Assembly (NCBI GenBank): GCA_029204225.1
Contig: CM055104.1
Location: 48,240,451-48,304,450 of the forward strand
From: Diphasiastrum complanatum
Lineage: Eukaryota; Streptophyta; Lycopodiopsida; Lycopodiales; Lycopodiaceae
DNA length: 64,000 nt
Direction: 5' to 3'
Positions 21,540 through 33,471 of the stretch are shown here, piece by piece (position 1 is the first letter of the stretch; each line of letters begins with the position of its first letter). The notes under the pieces are model-generated. The model worked only from the letters and a program-made list of their open reading frames with translations, made no database searches and had not been told where the DNA came from. The translations under genes and the position numbers were made by a program.

Positions 21540-22960
21540 AGAGGGAGTCGACAAGCAGACCAGATTGAAACCAACATAAACAGAGAAGTCAAGAAGGCAG
21601 ATCAAAAGGAAGGAACAGACACCAAGGCAATGATAAGAAGACATGCGACAAATGCAGACATGACGGCCACACAGTGGACAAATATTGGCTAAATCCAAAG
21701 ACTGAGTGCATACATTGTCACAAGAAAGGTCATGTAGCCATGGATTGCTATGACAATTCAAGAAACAAGAAGACGCAGAGCAAAAAGGAAAGCACGAATA
21801 GCACATCATATGTAGAAGAGTCCGAATCCGCAAAAATGGATGAAGATCGAGCTAGTAGAAATTCAACTGCTTATTTGTGCACTGATATATGTGCTACATC
21901 ACAGTCCGATGTTCAAGACATAGTTCTTGGCTTGGGATCTACGTCGAACTTTGTGATGACAAGGCAGATGATTGCCGACTTTCGACAAATTGACTCCTCC
22001 AAATACATTGTTCTAGGAGATGGATCGTGACATGAGGTCACTGGCGCACTTTGGCTCGATACCAATGGCAGAGATAGAAGATAGACGACATCCTGTATGT
22101 GCCCACACTACAAAAAGATATACTATCAGTTGCAAAGATAGTAGATGCAAACATGCGTGTGACATTCACAGATCAGACATGCAATGTGATTGATGCCAGC
22201 ACCAATACACTCATCGCAAAAGATAGACAAAGAGGAAACTTGTATCACTTGAGGGTACGCCTACCGACAGAGCATGCTCATTAAGTCCGTGAGTCTATGG
22301 ACGTTGTATGGCACAGGAGACTATGCCACATGAACCCGATGGCGCTATACAAAGCAAGCCAGAACAATGCATTCACAGGAGTGAGCATCAAAGATGCAAA
22401 CCTGACACTCTGTGACGCATGCAACAAAGAGAAGATGTCATGTACACCTTTCACAAAAAATTCCTTTAGAGCGACTGAACTTTTGGAGTTGATACACTCA
22501 GACATCTACGGACTCTTTGATGTACTCTCTGTAGGAAGATCAAGATACTGCATCACATTTATCGATGATGATAGTAAGTTTGTTGTTGTGTACTTCATCC
22601 ATAACAAACCTAAAGCTCTTGATGAGTTCACAAAATAAGTGAACTTGGCTGAAAAGTGGACGGAGAAGAAATTCAAACAGATTAGAACTGACATATGACG
22701 AGAATATATCTCCAACTGATTTATTGACTTTTGTAAAAGTTGAGGCATCCTTCACAAAAAGACAGCAGCCTATACACCACAACATAATGGTGTAGCTGAG
22801 GGAAAAACAAAACTCGCATGGAAGCTACAAGATCCATGATGGCCTACTCAAAGACATCGAGATCATTATGGGCTGAGGCAGTAGCTACAGCCGCTTACCT
22901 ACAGAAGAGGATGGACAAATCGAGTGACAGTTCAGATGAGCTATTCATACAACAACTACA
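21540..22960 (+). pseudogene. Ty1/copia gag-protease-integrase relic
   Basis: Ordered copia blocks. The zinc knuckles are CRHDGHTVDKY with ECIHCHKKGHVAMDCY (about 21650-21752). The protease region follows (DIVLGLGSTSNFV in place of the usual DSGA, so the catalytic residue is lost), then VWHRRLCHMNP (about 22305) and CDACNKEKMSCTPF. The integrase core starts ELIHSDIYGLFDVLSV and FIDDDSKFVVVYF and reaches AAYTPQHNGVAE (about 22770-22800). Many stops are present. It ends before RT at a (GA)n array. Confidence 0.85.
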
Positions 22961-23002
22961 TTACATGTAAAACTTCACCAACCTACAAGCCTATGATATG
23001 TG

Positions 23003-23111
<109 letters not shown>

Positions 23112-23419
23112 TCAAAGAATTTTCAATGGTAGATGGCAAGTCTTAACCTTTCTATATGGCTTATGAAAGTTAAAGCATGATGCCATGTCACCTCATAATG
23201 ATCGGTCTCACTCTAAGTCCAACTTATAATCTGTATGCATGCATACTAATCGTCACACACTATGTGATGCTCCACATGTCATTATAGGAGTGTCTTGGTC
23301 TACTCATGTCAAGTATTATTTTAAATCTTCGTTAATTGGACATGGACGTAACACTTGGTCTTGTTGAAAAAGGTTGATTCTAAAAACCATGGACCAAAAT
23401 AAGTATTGAAAAAATAGGA

Positions 23420-23580
23420 ATGTCATTTGAGACATCGAGTGATTCTTCATAACATTGGTCACCTGGAAGAGGTCACCTCATGAAGATGCGACTTGGGAAA
23501 TAGCGGATTCTTTAAAAAAGACATTTTTTTTTCTGATTTCGTCATTGAAGACAATGGATGACAATGTTATGCCCTCTTGG
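23420..23580 (+). pseudogene. Ty3/gypsy chromodomain fragment
   Basis: Plus-strand residues FFITLVTWKRSPHEDATWE then FSDFVIEDNG (about 23443-23568) match the end of a chromovirus integrase chromodomain. One stop precedes it. No other gypsy coding remains nearby, so it is an isolated 3' end. Confidence 0.7.
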
Positions 23581-24784
23581 CCGCCCAAACATTGTTGACT
23601 GTGAAACCCTAATTCATATTAGGCATTAGGGAGGTGAATAGGAGAGAGTCAACTAGGTATGAGACTTAAGAATCATGTTATATTTGAGTTTGAAAAATGG
23701 AAGAAATAATTATCTGCCAAATATTAAAGAGAATAGGAGTGACCTTTTGGAACATTTTAGGTTAGGGTTCTTAGCAACTTCTACGCCTATATATAGGACT
23801 CATTCATAAGAGTGGGGACTGAACATTTTGAAAGAGAACTATGTGACCAATCTACTAGCTTCAAAGTCTTCCTTGGAATCTGTTGGTGGTTAGCTTGTGT
23901 GGAAAACCACCACATGTAGCCATTTTCATGGAGTTCCATCCAATTCAGGGGAAAATATCAAATATAATAAGTCGCCTTGGGTGATGAGTGAGCGCTGCTC
24001 GTTTTATTTTGCTTATGCTTTATTCTTTACTTTCGTTGTGGAGAACCGATCATATAAGGACCTTCTCTCATAGGGGCTTAGGAGTAGAGGCCACTTCATA
24101 AATAGGTAGCAAATATGTCAGGTAGCTAATGACCATACTATGTGAGGTAATGAAGTTGCAGATGTAGGTGACTAATACTGTTGCTTGATCTTATGAAAAT
24201 CTCGTCCAAACTATGTGTCATCGGATGCATAGTGCTTTGTTGAGTAGCTTGTGAACGAGTGTTGTGCTAAATAGTGAGTGATTTCCAAAAGTGTCACTGA
24301 AAATCTTAATCTATTATCAATAATCATTGTGCTAATCATAAAACTAGATTGATATTAATTTAGGTGGCCTCACATGGAGTGGAGGGTAAACTGAGAGGGC
24401 ATAAATACTCCATCGTAATTGGTGGAAGCCACTTCAAGTGGCCTCCTATTTTACAAGCAGTGGGAGTTGCCCTAAGGAGGCATTGAAAGGTGCCATGGGG
24501 CAAGTCAAGATGCTAATTTAATACCCCAACCATCTTTAGTGGCCCAAGGATCATTGGTGGGCCTTTTTCTTCCCCTCCAATAAAAAAATGCCTTACCTAT
24601 TTAAAATATAGGCCTTTAATGGCCTTGCTTTCAAAAGAAAAGGGGTTCCACATTGAATGACCTAATCTTTGAAATCTAGGGATAAGTGATAAGTGTATAT
24701 TTTAAAATAGACTTGAAACCCTTCCATGTGAAACCACCCTAATATATCAATTTAGACTAACATCATCATAAATCAGACTAACTT

Positions 24785-24836
<52 letters not shown>

Positions 24837-25600
24837 ATTTGATACTAACTAAAATCACAAACTATTATCATTAAATTAAAAATAGTAAATTTGCATAATT
24901 GATAATATCACTACCAATTGTGTCTTTGTTAAAACTTGCCATCTCCCTATCTATGAGCACAATTACACGTGAATATATCAATGCCACATCATGATGACAA
25001 GTCTCTTGCAAAAATTATTGACCATTGGTTTTCATCCACTCTTACTTCATGACATTTTATTTCAAATCTTTTACAAAACCCAAAGATCATGGCATTGTAA
25101 TTTGTGGCATATCACAATTTCCTTGTTTATCATAAGAAGTTTTATACTGTCACACGCTAAAAACTACAAGCGAACTCCCCACGTTTGAGAATCTAGTCCA
25201 CTAGTATATAAATGCTGATGGTCACACAGCCATTATTCTACTAATGAATAATAAGGACTAGTTCAGGGGAATTGGACCAAGATCACCTGCTGCAAATCTC
25301 TGGTTGCATTTCTTTTCCGCAGCACCTGATTTTTGCACAATGCATATAGATTGCACTCATCTAATTTCTGTGCGTCGCGAAAGAGACGCCATTAGACCAG
25401 AAAGTGAGTTTTTAATCTGCGTCTTCAGAAAACATTAAGCAAATTTTGCTTCGGCAATTGCTTTAGAATCTGCTACATCTAAAAGGTCCGAGTACAATAA
25501 CTAATATAGTGTACAAAACATCAAGGTATAACTATTGCAGATTTATAGAACTACATCGTTTACTGACCTAGACACAATATACGTTCACATGAATGAGTCT
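23581..25600. other. Non-coding stretch with possible gypsy LTR remains
   Basis: Behind the chromodomain, a TATATATAGG near 23792 and a purine-rich AGGGAGGTGAATAGGAG near 23623 suggest a 3' end region and LTR, but no boundaries are definable. A (TA)n run lies at 24788-24834. The rest shows no gene on either strand. Confidence 0.45.
24788..24834. repeat. (TA)n microsatellite
   Basis: About 23 TA units. Confidence 0.95.
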
Positions 25601-25734
25601 CAAATCCCAATGGCTACCTTATTATGGATTTAAAATAATGCTTGTGTTAAAAATCACTACAAAGGGGGATTCCTAGTAAGACCTACTCCTGAAGCTCCAC
25701 ATGCGCGTGAATTGACTGGAGATTTGCAGTTTTC

Positions 25735-26088
25735 CTATTCCCAAGCTGACTGTATTGCTGATCGCAGCCATATTAGCCCGAGAACAAGAATCAAAAGACC
25801 GCCTAGTAGGAATGTCGACTTATTAGTGAGGGAATTACCAAGTACCGTCATCATCACGTCATCTGGCGATGAGAAAATATATCTTAGCACGAGGAGTAGG
25901 AGGACCGCTATCAGCACAAACGGCGCAAGGGAAGTCCAATCTATTGTGGATTCAGGCTCTTCATCCTCAGAAGCAGGTTCTAGATTGAAGTACGAAGGTG
26001 CTACCCAGATGAACAGCACCAAGGCAAGAATCCGCAGAGGTCCGATTGGAGAAGGAGCATCCGTCAACGACGAACCCGCCGAGGCCAT
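25735..26088 (-). CDS. Small three-span membrane protein, hypothetical
   Basis: Intact 117-codon frame, apparently without an intron. The start is well fixed because an in-frame TAA immediately precedes the ATG. The protein has a Ser/Pro-rich N-terminus (residues 1-15) and a hydrophobic segment at about 17-34 (LRILALVLFIWVAPSYF). An acidic loop follows (EPASEDEEPES, about 37-47), then hydrophobic segments at about 52-71 (LAPFVLIAVLLLLVLRYIF) and 90-109 (TFLLGGLLILVLGLIWL). There is no signal-peptide cleavage motif and no catalytic motif. Clean membrane topology, a GC-richer start than the surroundings and absence of stops suggest a real host gene among transposons. I do not recognise the family; the membrane location is inferred from hydrophobicity. 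Confidence 0.7.
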   Translation of the reverse strand: MASAGSSLTDAPSPIGPLRILALVLFIWVAPSYFNLEPASEDEEPESTIDWTSLAPFVLIAVLLLLVLRYIFSSPDDVMMTVLGNSLTNKSTFLLGGLLILVLGLIWLRSAIQSAWE

Positions 26089-26717
26089 TTAGAAACTTGA
26101 GGATTCACTACTGGATCTAACAAAATTCTATTTAGATTTTCTAGAGTATACTCCTGCTCAGAGCAATGAAGACACCTCAAAAAACACAAGGCTAAATTGC
26201 TGTGAATCAAAGAAGGTGTCCATATATTTATTACACTGAAGTGGAACAACATTTCAAGTCAGAGGAAAAAAGGAACTCCAGCTAAAATATTGCTAGAAAA
26301 ACGCAATAACAACATTGATCTAATCTGAAAATGCAGATCTGCGACACAAACTGCGATAAATGGCAAATGCATGCTGAAATCTACTACTTCAATCATCTAG
26401 GCTACATCAGCAAAGATTACAGAACTAAGGAAAGAGCTCTTCGTTTAAGTAATTAGGTGCATGAAAAAACCTGATGCTAGAAAGGCAGCGAAAACTAGAT
26501 CTGAAAATTTTCGAATGGAAGCATGATTTTTAAATGAGAAGACGCAAGCAATTCTGCAATGTAGCAGTTCAATCGATTGATCTGTCGATTGAAATGGAAG
26601 CAAAGGTGTAAGTGAGTGACGATCATCTTCGGACAGCTTATTGATCGCCATCTTCGGACAAGCGGTCCCTGTCAACAATCAAACCGACAGCACATTCCAA
26701 CCTGGCTTTTTCGTTTA
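26089..26717 (-). promoter_or_regulatory. Probable 5' region of the small membrane protein gene
   Basis: Upstream sequence in gene orientation, free of transposon motifs. It could hold a 5' untranslated region, possibly with a leader intron, but no promoter box is definite. No other gene is visible. Confidence 0.4.
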
Positions 26718-26718
26718 A

Positions 26719-26745
26719 GTTTAGGTTAGGTTAGGTTAGGTTAGG
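26719..26745 (+). repeat. Short (TTAGG)n run
   Basis: TTTAGG followed by four TTAGG units, about 640 bp upstream of the small membrane protein gene. On the gene strand it reads CCTAA repeats, similar to but not identical with plant telo-box elements. Confidence 0.85.
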
Positions 26746-27432
26746 TGAAGTTTCATCCACCACCGCTTCTATGATAGAGAACCTAGCACTCCTTGCCCTT
26801 CAATGGGAAGTGCAAAGGGACAAAAAATTTGCACACTACAATGCCCATGCCCAAATTTGACAATTGGGTTCTCTCGCTCGATTGGGTTGACCAAAGGATT
26901 GCCTCCACATGCGCAATCATGCAGTGCTCGCAAAAACTCGACAAATACAAACAGCCCAATTGTTGAAATTCATTTTTTATCGCTTCATTTTAGATTTATA
27001 GGTTTTTTATATGGCTCAAAATCAGGTGATTTTAATTATAAATCTGAGATTTTAAGACGTTATTTTAACCTTTTACCGATTCCATAATAGTTTTGTGGAT
27101 TTTTTACAAGGTTAGATTAAAACTCTTTTACGAGCACTGGTGCAATGGATATCCGGGACAAGCACGACATTCATGAAGATGATCCAAGCCAGACACTTCA
27201 TGAATTGCTAGATGGGTGAAATTGTGTGATCTATATTGTCTTTGTTGTGAGCTACCCTTGTTCTTTATTTTGGAATTGAAATGTTCATGGAAAAGAGACG
27301 ATGTTGGTCGAGGTTAAAACATCTAGTGGATGTCATAGAGATAATGATGCATGTAGAGTTCATTGAATTACATAATATTCCATAAGAAGAGGTGGGTCAT
27401 AGGCCACGTGGAGTCAAAGGCAATCCCCACGT

Positions 27433-27437
<5 letters not shown>
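26746..27437. other. Stretch without recognisable genes
   Basis: A 94-codon plus-strand frame (26803-27087) has no recognisable motif. Nothing else is seen. Confidence 0.4.

Positions 27438-27482
<45 letters not shown>
27438..27482. repeat. (GA)n microsatellite
   Basis: About 22 GA units following CCCCACGTGGTT. A similar CCCCACTTGGATT precedes the larger GA array at 28085. Confidence 0.95.
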
Positions 27483-27740
27483 ATGGCCACATGCATCATT
27501 TTTTGTCTCAAACATCTGGGACGTCATGCAGATCCAGATGTGCACATCCAGGAATTGAGCCTACATCACAGATGCAAAAAACAGTGGTTCTGGGATGTGC
27601 ATAACATCCAGGAATTTTACTAGAATATCCCAAAAATCCAGGCTTTCAAAAATGCATGTTTGATAAGCTTCAACTTACCACCAAACTGGAGGTCCATCAT
27701 GGGGGACAATAACGAATGTAGAAGAATGCATGTGGCTAGG

Positions 27741-27824
<84 letters not shown>

Positions 27825-27866
27825 GCATGTGGCTAGTCCCTTGTGTGTGTGTGTGTGTGTGTGTAG
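27741..27866. repeat. (GT)n-(GA)n-(GT)n compound microsatellite
   Basis: GT units at 27741-27802, GA units at 27803-27824 and GT units again at 27842-27864, with GCATGTGGCTAG repeated before the first and second GT runs. Confidence 0.95.
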
Positions 27867-28082
27867 AGAGAGTTTAACCTAGCATTATGGATAAGATTGG
27901 TCATCTTTCATTTTAAGGGAATGGATTCTAGCGTGATTTGGAAAAGGTCACTAGAGAATCCTTATATGATAGGTAGATAGAATGTTGAAATTGTTATAAT
28001 TCATTATAGATGTCTTTATAAAGCATTATTGTTGCTTCTATATTTTCTCTTTTTATAGTTGAGTGTAAAGGTCCCCACTTGG

Positions 28083-28084
<2 letters not shown>

Positions 28085-28176
<92 letters not shown>

Positions 28177-28185
28177 TGTGTGTGT
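28085..28185. repeat. (GA)n-(GT)n microsatellite
   Basis: About 45 GA units followed by a short GT run. Confidence 0.97.
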
Positions 28186-28249
28186 AACCTACCATTTTGG
28201 ATAGCATCGATATACATGAGAATGGGTTGTATTGTGAATGCGAAAGAAT

Positions 28250-29250
28250 CCAAGGATCCAGCCTCATGATCAATCAAGAGGACAATACCAGCCTCCTAGA
28301 CAATAATTTATTTCACGGAACCAACCACAGCAATATCCTCCAAGAAACAATACCCAAGTTCATATCCAAGAGTTGCTAGACAACCAAAGCATGAACCTCA
28401 ACCTCAACTGGATCTCTTAGGTCCACCTCCAAGGGGACAACTTGATGTAGGACCACAAAAATATCGACACCATAGAGAACCTGCACAAACACATCTTGTC
28501 GACCACTCCTACAATCACACATACCATCAAGGTACAACAACTACTTTTGGTAGTTCTCAACACTATCATGAAGACACCTCATGCTCATGCAAACGAGACG
28601 AATATTCCACAAACCACAAAACTCCAGGACAACTAGCCATCCAGGATGGTTTTGCAATTGCCACGGGACCCATGAGCAACAGATTTCATCTGTGGCGAAT
28701 CGAGGCATTTCATGGTTGACTGTAAAGTGAAAAACCAATACCATGCTGAATGTCCAGGCTATGTTCACAAACACAGTTTCAAAGACTGCCCAAAGCAACC
28801 TAACAAGATCTTACCAGCACGACATATCTCATCTAAACCTGTTAAAGTCCTTACTAGAGCTCAACGCCAAAACCAACAACACCAGCATGACATAGCAAAA
28901 CCAGTTGATCATACGGGAAGCTCCTTGACAGCTTCCACTTTACCAAGAGACATCGAATTTCGAGATGAGTTTTTACAGGAGGAACAGAAAATGGATGGTC
29001 CATTATCTGCTCTGATCCTCGAAAAAGAGCAACCCCTACAGGGACTAGAATTATTCTCCAAACTTCTGCAGGCTCAAATCACAATGCCCTTCCATAGCGC
29101 AATGATATCTTTCACTGGTCTCCAAAGTTATATCCATAGAAGTTTTCAGCTGCCCACTATCCTAGATGAACAATGAAAACAAGATGAGATTCCAAAAATT
29201 CCTTAGAATTCCATGAATCTGATGAATATATGTGTTGCTAAGGGGACTAG
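28250..29250 (+). pseudogene. Ty3/gypsy gag relic, 5' part of a broken element
   Basis: Begins with a Gln/Pro-rich linker in shifting frames (QPQLDLLGPPPRGQLD, about 28397-28445). A CCHC-like knuckle follows (ICGESRHFMVDC, about 28690-28725) in which the first cysteine is lost, then a second degenerate Cys/His cluster (CPGYVHKHSFKDC). The frame 28712-29176 continues past two stops into the target site of the copia at 29251 and resumes in the same frame at 34121 in protease sequence. The Cys/His cluster before a gypsy protease supports gag. Confidence 0.7.
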
Positions 29251-29899
29251 TGTGAAAGATTTCAGATCCTTAAGGTCCAATCCACTTAAATGATCTTTGG
29301 TTAAAAAGAGAAATACACCACCAATCTCACCAAATGTAGAAAAATCAGCATCTACACACAAAATGAGATGCAACCACTAATAGAACTTGATCAAACTTGA
29401 ATGAAATGATAAAGTATTGTTGTTGTCCATACAAGACCAGCAAGCTGCTGTATTTCACATGTGTGGATCCAAAAATAGCAATAAATGATCATTCTACACA
29501 TAGAATTGCAAGCAATCACCAAGATAGTGCACCAATGGATAGTAGAACCCTAGTGAACCATGTATAAGCATGCAATGAGATAGAGAAGAGAGAATATTGC
29601 TCTCTCCATGAGTTACATCCTTTTATAACAGGTCCAAACCCTATTTGGCCACTTGGCTTTACCACCAAAATGCTAACCCTACTATTTTTGGGTCTAGATT
29701 CAATGTACCCAGCTATTCAAATTTGAATCTACTCAAACTCACATTCTAACTTTCCCACACTTTCAAAATGTGTTTATTCAAATGACATTTAGACTAATGA
29801 ACTTTGAAAAGTCGATCTCTAAGTCTAACAAGTTTTGGCCTCAATATGCCAAATATGAAAATATAGCAAAATATAATGAAACTAGTTGAATCTTTCACA
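29251..29899 (-). repeat. 3' LTR of the copia at 29-34 kb
   Basis: 649 bp, starting TGTGAAAGATTTC on the plus strand and ending TCTTTCACA. The minus strand just before it carries a GAAGAGGGAG purine tract (about 29900-29911). A TATAAAAGG promoter box is visible on the minus strand near 29620. Confidence 0.9.
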
Positions 29900-30115
29900 C
29901 TCCCTCTTCAACTAGTTTTAGCATAGACTTTGATAGCACTCCAAGTGAAGTCCTATGCTTCATGAACAAGTCCTTTCCCAATGCTTTGGTGAAGATATCA
30001 GCTACACATTCCCTTGAAGACACATGTTGGAGCTCCACCTCCTTTGCAATGACTTGCTCCCTCACGAAATGTTGCACCTCAATGCTTGCTCCTAGCATAG
30101 TTTTTGACAATAGAA
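29900..30115 (-). pseudogene. Copia RNase H C-terminus
   Basis: Residues VQHFVREQVIAKEVELQHVS and then ADIFTKALGKDLFMKHRTSL are the conserved end of copia RNase H. The piece ends close to the polypurine tract. Confidence 0.85.
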
Positions 30116-30960
30116 CTTTGATCCATCATAAGAATGATCTTCTTCCTAAGAATATATCTCCTTTCAATGATCATGTAATGCTCAAAATAGAAACAACCAT
30201 AATTGATATAGAGAATAGTGTCCACTTGGGATGCTTCACTATTTCTTACATCAATTTTACATATCAAGATTAACTAGAACATGAAGAATCAAATAGAATG
30301 AAAATGAAATGATTCCACCATGCTTCCAAATCTGAACTCTCTGGAAAAATACAGCACAATAAATGTGAGTGATCAACTTTTGCTTTCATGTCTCCTCCTC
30401 CTTTGTCCTTTGTTGCCATGTATCCACCATGATATTCCATGAATGAGCCTCCATCTCCATCTTGCCTCAAGATACCATCATACCTTGATGACTTGACCAT
30501 GAATGAGTGACATAATGAAATTCCAATGGCTTCATTTCCATCAGAAAAACTAGCCAAGAATTCTAGTACAAATCCACCATCAAAACAATGTCACCAATGT
30601 AGCTAGTTTTACATATCTTGACAATTTGCAACATCCACATGAAAATGCTCAAACATGAGATAGAACAAGTAAAGTAGACTAGAAAAACACTTTCTTGCTA
30701 CTCCTTTGACCTTACTTGAGTCTTCAATAAGCTAAAAAAACATATCCATAACATCTTTGCCAATTACCTCTCCTTTGATGCTCTTGACTAGATCCAAATT
30801 GCCAACTTCCCTTTTGACTAGTTGAAGCGCTTTGAGATCAACCTCTTGATCTTCAACTTGACCATCAAAGTCATTGAACAAACTTTGTTTTCCACATCCA
30901 TTACTTGATTTTACAGCAAGATAACATCCATCCTCTTGCATAGCTCCATGTACACAAGAA
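30116..30960 (-). other. Unrelated or degraded filler where reverse transcriptase should be
   Basis: Between integrase-linker and RNase H sequence there are no RT motifs (no YVDD box). Frames such as 30270-30557 have no known motif. Either RT was deleted and filler DNA captured, or this is a family variant lacking RT. Confidence 0.55.
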
Positions 30961-31850
30961 GATCCTCCAAGAGATGTTCCACTCTTCATAAGAGCTTGAT
31001 ACTCATGATCCATTGCTTGGATCCACTCCTCTTCTTTTCTTGCTTGATCTACACTTTTAGGCTCATCCAAAGAGGTTAGGAAAGCAACATAATTTTCAGC
31101 AACTACTTGCTTACCCTTTTGATCATATGTGAGCCTTGAAGGTACTTGTCTTTCTCTTGATGTTCTCCTTGGCTTTTGACTTGATGAAGGTCCATCATCA
31201 TCACCATCCAAAGTAGGATCCTTCTTATCAACATCAAGAATGTTAGATCCATCCACACTACCATCAATCATGCTTGAAGACACTTTTGGAATGCTCCCCT
31301 CATCAAAAATGACATCTCTACCAACAATCACTTTGTTAGTAGAAGGAATGTAAACCTTGTAGGTTTTACTCACCTCACTATATCCAACAAAAATACCTCT
31401 TCTTGAAGATGGATCCTCCTTGGTCCTATCATCAAGAGCAATGTTGACATAGCATGTGCATCCAAAGGTTCTTAGAAAGTTGACACTTGGCCTCGTCTTG
31501 AATATTTTCTCAAAAGGTGTCCTTCCATCCAAAATAGCACTCGACCACCTATTGCACAAGAGATTGGCACACAACAAAGCTTGATCCCAAAATGGTTTGT
31601 CAAGATTAGCACTTAACCTTATAGATTTAGCACTTTTACATAAAATCCTATTCTTCCTTTCAGGCACTCCATTTTGTTGTGGGGTCCTTGATGTTGTATA
31701 CTCCCTCTTGATCCCATGCTCATCACAAAAGGCCTTGAACTTGGTAGTTATGTACTCACGCCATTGTCACTCCTTAAGCACTTGATCTTTGTGGAAAATT
31801 GGTTCTCCCTTGCATTCTTGAACTTGATAAAGACATCATACACTTTATCC
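30961..31850 (-). pseudogene. Copia integrase C-terminal half and linker
   Basis: Minus-strand frame beginning at the catalytic Glu motif (PERKNRILCKSAKSIRL). It continues with FWDQALLCANLLCNRW and LRTFGCTCYVNI, the terminal GIFVGYSEVSKTYKVY motif, and a Ser/Asp-rich linker with SRLTYDQKGKQVV. It ends in EEEWIQAMDHEYQALMKSGT, normally the start of RT, and then loses similarity. The first part of the core (31670-31890) is frame-shifted. Confidence 0.85.
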
Positions 31851-31892
31851 TTGCTCTTTAGTAGATAGATCCAACAAAATCTACTAAAGTCA

Positions 31893-32660
31893 TCAATGAA
31901 TGTACATACATCTTAGCTCCACTATTGCTAATTGTAGTAAATCCATGAATATCTGAATGTACAAGCTGAAAAGGCTTTGTAGATCTAGAAATAGATCTAG
32001 TATAAGGTAGTCTACGTGACTTAGACAAGCACAAGACTCACAAACATGCTTGATATCACTTAAAGAACTTGGAATCACAACCTTCTTCCTTGCCATTACC
32101 TCCAATAACCTGAAGTTGAGGTGTCCCATCCTTTTGTGCCAAACCTCTTGAATAGGAATTTTCTCCCTTGCAACACGTCCAACTTGGTTAGCAATAACAC
32201 AAGCATCTAGTTTGAACAACTTCCCTTGCCTTTTACCTTTTCCAACCAAGACATCCTTCCTCTTGATCAAACAAGCATCTCCATCAGACTCCACCTTGAG
32301 GCCTTTACTTAGCATTTGGCTCACACTAAGCAAATTCTTGGTAATAGATGGAATAAATAAGACATCCTCCAAATGAACATTTCTATTTGAAGAGAGAGAA
32401 ATAGGAATTGTCTCAATTCCTTTGATTGCACACTCACCATCATTGGCCGTGTAGATCACCCTATTGTCATCTCCATATGCCAACAAAGAAGTGAAGTACT
32501 CTTTGTGAAAGTTCATATGTGAACTTGCTCCACTATCAATCCACCAAAAATCTAGATCTCCATCATTAGCAAGCATACATAAAGACATCACAAAAGCATC
32601 ATCATTTGCATCTTGAATATCCAAACCATCCTCATCAAGAGTAAGATTACCTTGCTTGTC
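31893..32660 (-). pseudogene. Copia protease and pre-integrase region
   Basis: About 243 codons. The protease active site is WWIDSGASSHM (intact DSGA), followed by VLFIPSITKNLLSVSQML and the GAG-pre-integrase zinc segment VWHKRMGHLNFRLLEVMAR. After CESCACLSH the reading frame drifts from the integrase core. Confidence 0.88.
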
Positions 32661-33200
32661 TCTTTGATCTCTCTTCTTCTTGTAGCACTCACTTGTAAAG
32701 TGTCATTTGATGCCACAATAGAAGCACTCGAGCTTTCATCTATCCTTCTTTTTGCCACTTAAAGAAGCATCCACTTGATCTTGCCCTTTATACCACTTAC
32801 TTTTGGTTTTGCCCTTGAAGTTGCCCTTTGTGAACATAGCATCCTCTTGAATTGTCAATGTAGATCCACCTCTTGCTTGAAGCCTATATTCCTCATTGAT
32901 TCAGATCTCTTGAAGATTCATCAAACTTGGCAAAGTCTTTTGAATAGCAATACTTTGAACAATGTTAGCATGAGCATCCAACAAGCCATTAAGAATTACT
33001 TGAATAAGCTCTCCTTCCTTAATGCTTTCATCAATGGAAGCCAGCTGAATCTTGATCAACCTATGATCTATCCTCAATCTAATGACTTTTGCCACTTCTT
33101 AAGATTGAAACACACTCAAATGAAGTCCAGAAACCTCACTATCTAGAGATCCAATCATAATTAGGTTTTTGACAAAGTCACAAAAAATTGACTATTCCAA
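32661..33200 (-). pseudogene. Copia gag C-terminal part
   Basis: Contains ASIDESIKEGELIQVILNGL, typical of UBN2 gag, and a zinc knuckle ECFYCGIK-stop-HFTSECYKKK (about 32680-32722) with a stop inside. The N-terminal half of gag is not clear. Confidence 0.75.
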
Positions 33201-33456
33201 ATCTACATGCAAATGGTGAAAATTTGATATGCAATTTTAGCCACCACTTAGGCTAATCCAATGATCCAAAAATCGGCCAAATCCAACATGTGAGTTCAAA
33301 AATCGGAATTGATCAAGTTTATAAACTTATATAGGGTTTTGATCTACAAAAGCAAAAAACTTGATTTTGGGGTAGAATCCTCTCTAGCATGCTCTAGACT
33401 TGATATCTTCACCAAATCATTGATAGATCTGATTTCCTCCTTCATAACCTGAAACA

Positions 33457-33471
33457 CAAGCTCTGATACCA
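33457..33471 (-). other. Copia primer-binding site (initiator tRNA-Met)
   Basis: The minus strand reads TGGTATCAGAGCTTG directly inside the 5' LTR. Confidence 0.9.
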
